From assembly GCA_009777005.1 (NCBI GenBank), contig WRMT01000184.1:1-6331 (forward strand): 6,331 bases of DNA. Direction: 5' to 3'. Made by a program: the position numbers and the translations under genes. Below, piece by piece: positions 1 to 4,851 of the stretch (position 1 is its first letter; each line of letters starts with the position of its first letter). The notes below the pieces were generated by a model, which was not told where the DNA came from, ran no database searches, and worked only from the letters and a program-made list of their open reading frames with translations. The DNA comes from Methanobrevibacter sp. GTDB lineage: Archaea > Methanobacteriota > Methanobacteria > Methanobacteriales > Methanobacteriaceae.

Positions 1-1
1 A

Positions 2-58
2 AGACGATATGAATTAAAAGTATTGACAGAGATGTTACTAAACAATGATTTCATTTAA
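2..58 (+). CDS. Possible 3' end of a gene cut by the window edge
   Basis: The second plus-strand frame is open from the first base and reads RRYELKVLTEMLLNNDFI before a TAA stop at 56-58. The other two plus frames hit stops within the first 20 bases. The composition (charged, with a leucine-rich helix) looks like real protein rather than the Asn/Ile/Lys-only reading typical of AT-rich spacer. It is too short to assign to a family. A transposase C-terminus is one guess, because the DNA just downstream looks like non-coding debris, but nothing in the sequence proves it. Nineteen open codons can also occur by chance. Confidence 0.3.
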   Translation, partial: RRYELKVLTEMLLNNDFI

Positions 59-261
59 ACATGTTATTCAGCAAAAACACTGCATACAAACAAAATTTTC
101 ATATCAGTAACATATTTGACACTGCCATAAAATTTAATTTTTTAATAAAGTTTAAAAAGATAAATGTAGGAAATTATAGAAATTTAAGTAATAAATTATG
201 TAAGTACTATATGGTATTAAAAATAAATTTATAACGTTAAAAATCGATATATTCTCTTTAA

Positions 262-271
262 TTTATAAATA
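262..271 (+). promoter_or_regulatory. Archaeal TATA box ahead of the gene remnant at 302
   Basis: TTTATAAATA is a close match to the archaeal TATA (box A) consensus. Its centre lies about 35 bases ahead of the ATG at 302, which would place the transcript start near 290 and leave a short leader carrying a weak AAGGAA ribosome site (289-294). The spacing is right for a promoter of the remnant that follows. A/T-rich matches are common here, so confidence is moderate. Confidence 0.35.
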
Positions 272-301
272 CTTTTTTAATTTTAAATAAGGAATAATAT
301 T

Positions 302-372
302 ATGAATCAAAAGAAAAATAAAGTTTATAAGAACTTATTTTAATACTATTTTTAATAATTGTCCTGTTATGA
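302..372 (+). pseudogene. Frameshifted 5' remnant of a secreted-protein gene
   Basis: An ATG at 302 starts MNQKKNKVYKN, a polar, lysine-rich n-region, and then meets TAA at 341-343. One base out of phase, from 334, the sequence reads LILILFLIIVLL before TGA at 370-372, which is a perfect hydrophobic core for a signal peptide. Joining the two frames with a single-base frameshift gives the start of a typical archaeal Sec signal peptide, as seen on Methanobrevibacter surface and adhesin-like proteins. A TATA box and weak ribosome site precede it at normal spacing. Nothing coding continues beyond 372, so only the start of the gene survives. This reading is inferred; chance hydrophobic runs do arise in A/T-rich DNA. 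Confidence 0.35.
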
Positions 373-438
373 TTTATAAAATAAAATTTATATTATTTTT
401 ATCATAGAACATCATCTTAAGAAGTCCATATGATTAAA

Positions 439-2247
439 TCATCTAAATTCTTTTTCATAAATTGAAAAATGTCCATTGGACATTATTTCATTATATCCTT
501 TAAGTTTCAAATTATTATGTTGGGATATAAAGTATGTCCCATTGTTTTCTTCCATTTTTTCAATTAAATTATTTATTGCCGACTCCTGTTTTAATGGATT
601 ATTAAAATATATGACTTCTTTTTTTAAATACCATGTAAATATTTCTCCTTTATCTGAATAGATTATTTTATTTTCATAATCCGGATCATGATTTTTAAGC
701 CATAAAACACATTCATTTGCATCATTTACCAAATCTGGATTTTTAGACATTGTTAATTGAGTAAAAGAAAAAAGTATCAATAGTATTGTCATCAGAGGCA
801 ATATATTTTTTTTATATTTAAATTTCCAATCTTTTACTAAATTACTCATTCCAAAAACTATAAAAAATGCAAAGGGTGGAGTCATGGATAAAAAATATCT
901 AAAACCTTTCACTGAATGGGAAGAGAAAAATATCAGGTATGAAAAAAACCATGCATACATTAGTAAATCATAGCTAAAATTTTTACAAACTTGTTCATTG
1001 TTTTTATGAGGAATTGATTTTATAACATGATTAAACAAAAGTGAAAATGTAAAAAAACAGATAAGAACTAAAATTTCACTATAGATAAATGAAACTTGAC
1101 CTACTGTTAGAAATATGATGGCGAAAGATAGTATATTAATAATAAAAAGTTTTTTAACTATTTTCCTACCATTTAAAAGATTTTTTTCTTTAGGTTCATA
1201 ATTGTTGTAATTTTCATGAGTATGATTGTTGTAATTTTCAGGTTCATTATTGTTGTAATTTTCATGAGTATGATTGTTGTGATATTTTCTTAAAATATTT
1301 TTAATTTTTTTATATATAGGAATTAAACTATATATGCCTATTAATAAGATAATACCTGCTAATATTAGATCTAATATTATCCATGGAATGTTTTTTTCAC
1401 TATTAATTATGAACAATGGGACGTTGATAATATAATAAAATATATTAATTCCCCAACTTGTTGAAGAGCTAATAACTACTTCTTGAGCTTGATTAACAAA
1501 TCCTACAGAGTTATTTGAAAGATAATTATAAATAAATGGAAGTACACACACCAGCCCTAAAAAACATCCTCCCATGAAATTTTTTAAATATTTTTTTATA
1601 TTAGATTTAACATTGGTTTTTGAAAGTAAATATAATATTATTAGAGGAAATACTAATCCTCCTGTGTATTTTGCAAAAAAAGCTAAAATAGCTAATGGCA
1701 ATCCTAAATAAAAGTATTTTTGATTTTTTTCTGTAGCTAAAATAATGAAATATAGGGAAAATATTGTTAATGTTACACTTGGAATATCAATACTTCCACT
1801 TGCTGCCCATTTCAAAACTATTGAAAGTGAACCCCATAGTATAGCTCCAAACATAGAAAATTTTTCATCAAATCTTAAATTTAACAATAAATACATCCCA
1901 ATTATTCCAAAAACATAGAAAACTCCTGTGACAAGGTATATAGCTGTTTCATTTATAAATCCTAGTCTAAATACTAAAGATGTTAAAAAAGGAATTAAGG
2001 GAGATAAATTATTCAGATAATTATAGCTATTTCCAACAATATGGTTCCCAGAAAATTCTAAAGATTGAATAAGGTAGAGATACATGTCAAGACGATTATA
2101 ATCTAATATCTTATATTCTGTGTTAATAACAATTAATAATGTCATTATAGCTATAGAATAAGATAAAATTATTAAAAAAGGTATTTTTTTTCTATATTTT
2201 TCAAAAATGGAATAAAAAAAGTCAAAATTTATTTTAAACAGCCCCAT
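439..2247 (-). CDS. Family 39-type (ArnT/PMT-like) membrane glycosyltransferase
   Basis: This 602-residue integral membrane protein probably transfers a sugar from a lipid-phosphate donor to an acceptor outside the membrane (GT-C fold). About 13 hydrophobic spans are visible, for example at 22-42, 102-122, 154-171, 178-208, 223-242, 288-311, 365-406, 428-444, 452-466 and 483-499. The first long loop carries acidic residues (LDYNRLDMY, 48-56), where GT-C enzymes keep their catalytic Asp. KGFRYFLSMTPP (447-458) matches the family's R-Y-x-L-x-x-x-x-P pattern, and a soluble tail of about 100 residues follows. The acceptor is unknown; cell-wall polymer or surface-protein glycosylation would fit. 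An insert of tandem octapeptides at about 324-355 is unusual. The ATG has no clear ribosome site. A start further in (Met35) would lose the first membrane span and is less likely. It stands alone, with more than 700 gene-free bases upstream. Confidence 0.75.
   Translation of the reverse strand: MGLFKINFDFFYSIFEKYRKKIPFLIILSYSIAIMTLLIVINTEYKILDYNRLDMYLYLIQSLEFSGNHIVGNSYNYLNNLSPLIPFLTSLVFRLGFINETAIYLVTGVFYVFGIIGMYLLLNLRFDEKFSMFGAILWGSLSIVLKWAASGSIDIPSVTLTIFSLYFIILATEKNQKYFYLGLPLAILAFFAKYTGGLVFPLIILYLLSKTNVKSNIKKYLKNFMGGCFLGLVCVLPFIYNYLSNNSVGFVNQAQEVVISSSTSWGINIFYYIINVPLFIINSEKNIPWIILDLILAGIILLIGIYSLIPIYKKIKNILRKYHNNHTHENYNNNEPENYNNHTHENYNNYEPKEKNLLNGRKIVKKLFIINILSFAIIFLTVGQVSFIYSEILVLICFFTFSLLFNHVIKSIPHKNNEQVCKNFSYDLLMYAWFFSYLIFFSSHSVKGFRYFLSMTPPFAFFIVFGMSNLVKDWKFKYKKNILPLMTILLILFSFTQLTMSKNPDLVNDANECVLWLKNHDPDYENKIIYSDKGEIFTWYLKKEVIYFNNPLKQESAINNLIEKMEENNGTYFISQHNNLKLKGYNEIMSNGHFSIYEKEFR
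1201..1287 (-). repeat. In-frame 24-bp minisatellite in the glycosyltransferase gene
   Basis: Three 24-bp units (1201-1224, 1225-1248, 1249-1272) and a degenerate fourth sit in tandem. Units one and three are identical, so the higher-order period is 48 bp. The period is a multiple of three and keeps the frame, encoding HTHENYNN, NEPENYNN, HTHENYNN and YEPKEKNL at about residues 326-357. It lies in the hydrophilic loop between the membrane spans at 288-311 and 365-383. The repeat is His- and Asn-rich and looks like recent slippage or unequal-crossover expansion rather than a family domain. Confidence 0.9.
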
Positions 2248-2256
2248 TCATGTAAA

Positions 2257-2270
2257 AAAATATAAATAAA
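2257..2270 (-). promoter_or_regulatory. Candidate TATA box of the glycosyltransferase gene
   Basis: On the minus strand the segment reads TTTATTTATATTTT, a TATA-like stretch whose centre is only about 15-20 bases ahead of the ATG at 2247. That is slightly close for a transcript starting upstream of this ATG, so the box may be a chance match or transcription may be leaderless. No better box is distinguishable from the A/T background. Confidence 0.2.
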
Positions 2271-2416
2271 GATTAATAATAAGGTCCATGATATTGAGGG
2301 TAGGTGAATATTACCTTATTTATTGTCTTGGAAATAAAATTTTGAGAAATAGTTTTTTTTTTAAAGTTTTAATATTAATTTACTAAATAATCCAAATGGT
2401 AATAATTTATATTTTT

Positions 2417-2793
2417 TTATAAAAGTTGTTTTTATCCTGTTTTGGATGATTGTATTTTATATTTTTTTTATAAAAGTTGTTTTTATTTTATTCTGGAGGA
2501 TTATATTTAATAATCTTTATAAAAATTATTTTCAATATAATTTAAATGATTATAATCCATACTTTCAAATAAAAATAATTATCATGCCTTTATTTTAAAA
2601 ATTAAGATAAATGAATAGATTTTCAGAAATTTATAAAAGTTGTTTTTATTTTATTCTGGGGGATTATATTTTATATTTTTTATAAAAATTATTTTCAATA
2701 TAATTTAAATGATTATAATTCATATTTTTAAATAAAAATAATTATTATTCATTTATTTTAAAAATTAAGATAAATGAATAGATTTTCAGAAAA
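2417..2793. repeat. Tandem array: two 163-bp units plus a 51-bp partial copy
   Basis: Two full units at 2468-2630 and 2631-2793 align end to end without gaps and differ at only a limited number of positions. A partial copy of about 51 bp, containing the unit's first part, sits directly ahead at 2417-2467. Each copy begins TTATAAAAGTTGTTTTTAT. A TCTGG(A/G)GGATTATATT segment follows in the full units and a degenerate version in the partial one. The full units continue with an A/T-rich part holding complementary AATTATTTT and AAAATAATT arms around GATTATAAT(C/T), and end with AAGATAAATGAATAGATTTTCAGAAA. No reading frame runs through the units. The TTTTATAAAA core at the start of each copy is TATA-like on both strands. 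No target-site duplications or spacer variation suggest a mobile element or CRISPR array. Function is unknown. Confidence 0.85.
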
Positions 2794-2835
2794 TTAACTT
2801 TTTTTGTAATATATTAAACTCAAACTTTTATTCCA

Positions 2836-2926
2836 AAACTATAATCAATTTATTTTAACTTAAGTAGATGGAGGAATAATAAAAATGTGAAATAATTTCT
2901 CGATTATAATTTAGTTAAAATAAATT
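2836..2926. repeat. Paired complementary blocks in conserved order (x-y-x'-y')
   Basis: Block x (2836-2846) abuts block y (2847-2860). The complement of x (2902-2912, one mismatch in 11) abuts the complement of y (2913-2926, perfect over 14). A simple inverted repeat would have the order y'-x', whereas here it is x'-y'. The two helices have no connecting bases and so cannot form together. They would be mutually exclusive hairpins around a loop of 41-66 bases, which contains a GGAGG motif and an ATG-TGA pair. It may be a regulatory structure or simply the scar of rearrangement. It also lies 40-130 bases past the Mmp11 stop. Confidence 0.5.
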
Positions 2927-2965
2927 TATTCAACAAATGAGCATAATCCTAATAAAGTATTTTAA

Positions 2966-3898
2966 TTAATAATAAACTTTAGTGGCTTCAAATAAATTAT
3001 TATAAAGACCTAAAGCAGCTAAAGCACCGATTTTCCCTTGATTTCCAGTAATGGATACTAAAGGGATGTTTAAATCATTAGCTACTTTTTCAGCTTCTTC
3101 AATTGTAATCATTCTGGTTTTGGCATCCATGGCATAATTTTTTAATTCTTTAGGAATTTGTATGCCTTCTAAAATAGCTATAGCTGTTTCATCAGAAAGA
3201 GTATTTTCATTTAATAGGCTTATAATTCTATTAATCAACCGTTCTTTTTGGTTAGGGAAAATTGCAAATGTTAAAGCTATTGAAACTGAATTTTGTGTTT
3301 TGTTTGGATTATGGGGGTATAATTGGACTATAACATGGTCTAAATATTCAAAACCTTCTTTTTGCAGTTGAGTAGCTATATTATGGGCGGTTGTCCAAGT
3401 AGCACCTTCTTCTTTTGTATCGGTATCATCAATTCCAATGGTTACTTTTTTCATTATTGGTGTTATTACTGAAGCTTTACCAACTTTAGAACCTCCTCCT
3501 TCATTTAAAAGCTCTATATGATCAATTCCTTCAGCCATTCCACGACACATTCCAGCTCCAACACCAGCACCAGCTAATCCACTGTGTGTGACTTTAACAA
3601 AATCATTTTCGACGCTTACTTCCTCTATGCCTGCAGCACTAACACTAGCTTTTAAGTTTAAAGGAATTTTACCTACTTTTGTGAGAAATACATGCTTATT
3701 ACCATCTCTATAAGCTTTTAAAATAAGGTCACTATTTTTTTTATACTGATTCACTAACCAATGAGAACCAGAAATACAAGGGTGGTATTCAATTATTTCT
3801 ACAAAGTCTCCATCCACTAGAGTCATTACTTTTTCATAGGGAGCAATCCAAGGATCTTTAAACTTTCTTTTCAAATCTTTAGGCTTTAAAATTTCCAT
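2966..3898 (-). CDS. Methanogenesis marker protein 11 (TiaS-like)
   Basis: This protein belongs to the methanogenesis marker 11 family, found in essentially all methanogens but of unproven function. Numbered from the ATG, it has 310 residues. An N-terminal domain holds HPC (39-41) and a glycine-rich GAGVGAGMCRG (110-120). A C-terminal half related to tRNA(Ile2) agmatidine synthetase (TiaS) follows: GIDDTD at 155-160 (the TiaS-type ATP/metal-binding signature), YPHNPNKTQNSVS near 194-206 in the place of TiaS PxxPWKTRGN, and GNQGKIGALAALG at 285-297, which matches the TiaS GxxGALAAIG motif. This suggests an ATP-dependent enzyme, possibly acting on RNA or a cofactor, but that is inference. A GTG at 3910 would add four residues (MLIS). 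ATG at 3898 was preferred because neither start has a good ribosome site and the family usually begins close to this point. It lies 42 bases after ribH and is probably co-transcribed with it. Confidence 0.85.
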   Translation of the reverse strand: MEILKPKDLKRKFKDPWIAPYEKVMTLVDGDFVEIIEYHPCISGSHWLVNQYKKNSDLILKAYRDGNKHVFLTKVGKIPLNLKASVSAAGIEEVSVENDFVKVTHSGLAGAGVGAGMCRGMAEGIDHIELLNEGGGSKVGKASVITPIMKKVTIGIDDTDTKEEGATWTTAHNIATQLQKEGFEYLDHVIVQLYPHNPNKTQNSVSIALTFAIFPNQKERLINRIISLLNENTLSDETAIAILEGIQIPKELKNYAMDAKTRMITIEEAEKVANDLNIPLVSITGNQGKIGALAALGLYNNLFEATKVYY

Positions 3899-3940
3899 AG
3901 AAATCAGCACTATTAAACAATATAGAATAGATTGATATAT

Positions 3941-4357
3941 CTAAATTTTTTCCAGTCTACTACACATTTTCACCGCAGCTTCAACAGCTCTCTTACCATA
4001 GTCCACACGTTTGTGAGCATCTAATCTTGTCATTCCTGGACCACTTATTCCTAGTGCCACAGGTTTTTCAAATTCAAGAGATAAATCAGCTATTTTACGA
4101 GAAGCATGTTGTGCCACGATTTGGTCGTGGTCTGTAGAACCTTCTATAACTGCTCCTAAAGTTATTACTGCGTCAATGTTCTCTTTTTCCAATAGTTTTT
4201 TTATAGCAAGAGGCATATCAAAAACCCCAGGAACAGGAATAATTTGAGTTATTTCACATTCTCGAATTTTTGCTTCTTCTTTAGCTAATTCTAACATCAT
4301 ATGAGTTAAATCATAATTGAATTCAGCTACCACTGCCCCTATATTATATTTTACCAT
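3941..4357 (-). CDS. ribH: 6,7-dimethyl-8-ribityllumazine synthase
   Basis: RibH condenses 5-amino-6-ribitylaminouracil with 3,4-dihydroxybutanone 4-phosphate to give lumazine, the direct precursor of riboflavin. At 138 residues it is the usual archaeal length. The family motifs are in order: AEFN (11-14, substrate-ring contact), VPGVFDMP (42-49), GAVIEGSTDHDQIV (68-81, phosphate-binding loop with the catalytic His at 77), and the archaeal RLDAHKRVDYGKRAVEAA tail (111-128). It would assemble as a cytoplasmic pentamer or icosahedral shell. In methanogens the ribitylaminouracil substrate is also used for coenzyme F420, so this step is a flavin/F420 branch point. A GGAGG site six bases ahead fixes the ATG. 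The next gene, Mmp11, follows closely on the same strand. Confidence 0.95.
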   Translation of the reverse strand: MVKYNIGAVVAEFNYDLTHMMLELAKEEAKIRECEITQIIPVPGVFDMPLAIKKLLEKENIDAVITLGAVIEGSTDHDQIVAQHASRKIADLSLEFEKPVALGISGPGMTRLDAHKRVDYGKRAVEAAVKMCSRLEKI

Positions 4358-4363
4358 TAGATT

Positions 4364-4368
4364 CCTCC
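4364..4368 (-). promoter_or_regulatory. Ribosome-binding site of ribH
   Basis: GGAGG on the minus strand, six bases ahead of the ATG, is a full match to the archaeal anti-Shine-Dalgarno sequence and supports the chosen start. Confidence 0.85.
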
Positions 4369-4400
4369 AATCAAATCAAACTTAAAATTTTATTTCTATA

Positions 4401-4412
4401 TTATATTTAATT
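4401..4412 (-). promoter_or_regulatory. Candidate TATA box of the ribH-mmp11 operon
   Basis: The minus strand reads AATTAAATATAA. Its centre is about 49 bases ahead of the ribH ATG, so transcription would start near 4380-4382 and give a leader of roughly 24 bases that includes the GGAGG site. The spacing fits an archaeal promoter well, although the local A/T richness limits confidence. Confidence 0.45.
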
Positions 4413-4440
4413 AAAATATAGCTATTTTTTTTTAAAGCTA

Positions 4441-4491
4441 TTGCCTTATACAATCATTTATAAGGTCATTGCTTTATACCATCATTAATAA
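4441..4491. repeat. 28-bp tandem duplication across the small gene's stop
   Basis: Segments 4441-4463 and 4469-4491 match at 20 of 23 positions with a 28-bp offset. The right-hand copy includes the last codons and the stop of the 28-residue peptide gene; the left-hand copy lies just beyond it. The offset is not a multiple of three, so the copy does not extend the protein. Confidence 0.7.
4444..4465 (-). terminator. Small hairpin after the 28-residue peptide gene
   Basis: CCTTATA (4444-4450) and TATAAGG (4459-4465) form a perfect 7-bp stem with an 8-base loop, starting 8 bases past the stop codon at 4474. It may end or protect the short transcript. No T-run follows on the minus strand, so it is not a standard archaeal terminator. 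Confidence 0.35.
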
Positions 4492-4560
4492 AAAACCAGC
4501 AACAGCACTCATAACCATAATTATTATGATCATTATGGCTGCAATTTGAGCCCAAGCCAT
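4474..4560 (-). CDS. 28-residue single-span membrane peptide, unknown function
   Basis: An ATG at 4560 opens a 28-codon frame ending in TAA. The product begins MAWAQIAAIM and continues as an almost unbroken hydrophobic stretch (four Ile, then Met, Val, Ala, Gly and Leu) to its end. It has no charged residue at all, and only Trp3 and Gln5 give polar or interfacial character. It should form one transmembrane helix. The GGAGGT site five bases ahead, among the best in the window, argues that it is translated. I do not recognise the family. It could be a small subunit or regulator of a membrane complex, or a toxin-like peptide, but no antitoxin gene is evident. It lies on the same strand as ribH, 116 bases before it. 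Upstream is a tandem 83-bp repeat that may contain its control region. Confidence 0.6.
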   Translation of the reverse strand: MAWAQIAAIMIIIIMVMSAVAGFLLMMV

Positions 4561-4565
4561 AATTA

Positions 4566-4571
4566 ACCTCC
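4566..4571 (-). promoter_or_regulatory. Ribosome-binding site of the 28-residue peptide gene
   Basis: GGAGGT lies five bases ahead of the ATG on the minus strand. A six-base perfect match at ideal spacing in A/T-only DNA is unlikely by chance and is the main evidence that the tiny gene is real. Confidence 0.7.
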
Positions 4572-4603
4572 AATTTTTTTAATAATTTTTTTTATTTATC
4601 CTA

Positions 4604-4767
4604 TTTTAAAACTATAATCTTTTTGATAATAGTTTTTTTAACTCAATATTTGAGATTTTTTATTTATTTAAAATTTTTTTTATTTGTTTTAAAACTATAA
4701 TCTTTTTGATAATAGTTTTTTTAACTCAATAATTGAGAATTTTTATTTTTAAAAATTTTTTTTATTT
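4604..4767. repeat. Tandem 83-bp repeat, two copies, with internal palindromes
   Basis: Copies at 4604-4686 and 4687-4767 share a perfect match over their first 44 bases and remain similar to the end. Each holds an imperfect 12-bp hairpin (4608-4636 and 4691-4719: AAAACTATAATC, five T, GATAATAGTTTT) followed by a shorter perfect one (CTCAATATTTGAG at 4642-4654; CTCAATAATTGAG at 4725-4737). The second palindrome differs between copies only in its loop, so its arms are conserved. The repeat lies between the cysteine desulfurase stop and the 28-residue peptide gene. It could serve as tandem operators or promoters of the latter, or as transcript ends of the former. On the plus strand each long hairpin is followed by seven T. 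Confidence 0.85.
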
Positions 4768-4851
4768 AAATATTAATAATCTTATATTTTTTTATTTTTA
4801 TAAATTTATGTCTTTTAAGTTATTGTTTTTTATAAGTTTCTTTTTAAAGTA

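Larger units (their letters stand above)
2248..2965. other. Gene-free spacer of 718 bases
   Basis: There is no convincing gene on either strand. The stretch nearest the glycosyltransferase (2248-2416) holds an 8-bp inverted repeat (AATAAGGT at 2278-2285 with ACCTTATT at 2313-2320) and otherwise featureless A/T-rich DNA. The middle is the 163-bp tandem repeat, and the right part is the paired-block element. The length and repeat content suggest decayed or recombining sequence between accessory loci. Confidence 0.7.

Noticed and set aside
77..125. ACACTGC repeated at 77-83 and 119-125, like possible mobile-element end motifs
   Set aside because: The repeats are only seven bases and direct, with no inverted partner or target duplication visible.
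61..234. A 57-codon plus-strand open frame starting ATG TTA TTC
   Set aside because: It has no ribosome site and a composition dominated by Lys, Asn, Ile and Phe as expected from A/T-rich spacer. About one such open run is expected by chance in this much non-coding DNA.
476..661. Plus-strand open frame of 61 codons
   Set aside because: It lies wholly inside the glycosyltransferase gene on the other strand and has no ribosome site or recognisable domain.
2302..2316. AGGT-N7-ACCT palindrome ahead of the glycosyltransferase
   Set aside because: Four-base arms are too short to call an operator, and they overlap a longer 8-bp inverted repeat.
2417..2793. CRISPR array
   Set aside because: The units are 163 bp and contiguous, with no unique spacers. 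The 83-bp repeat at 4604-4767 fails for the same reason.
3162..3371. Plus-strand open frame of 69 codons
   Set aside because: It is the antisense shadow of the Mmp11 gene, whose family motifs are clear.
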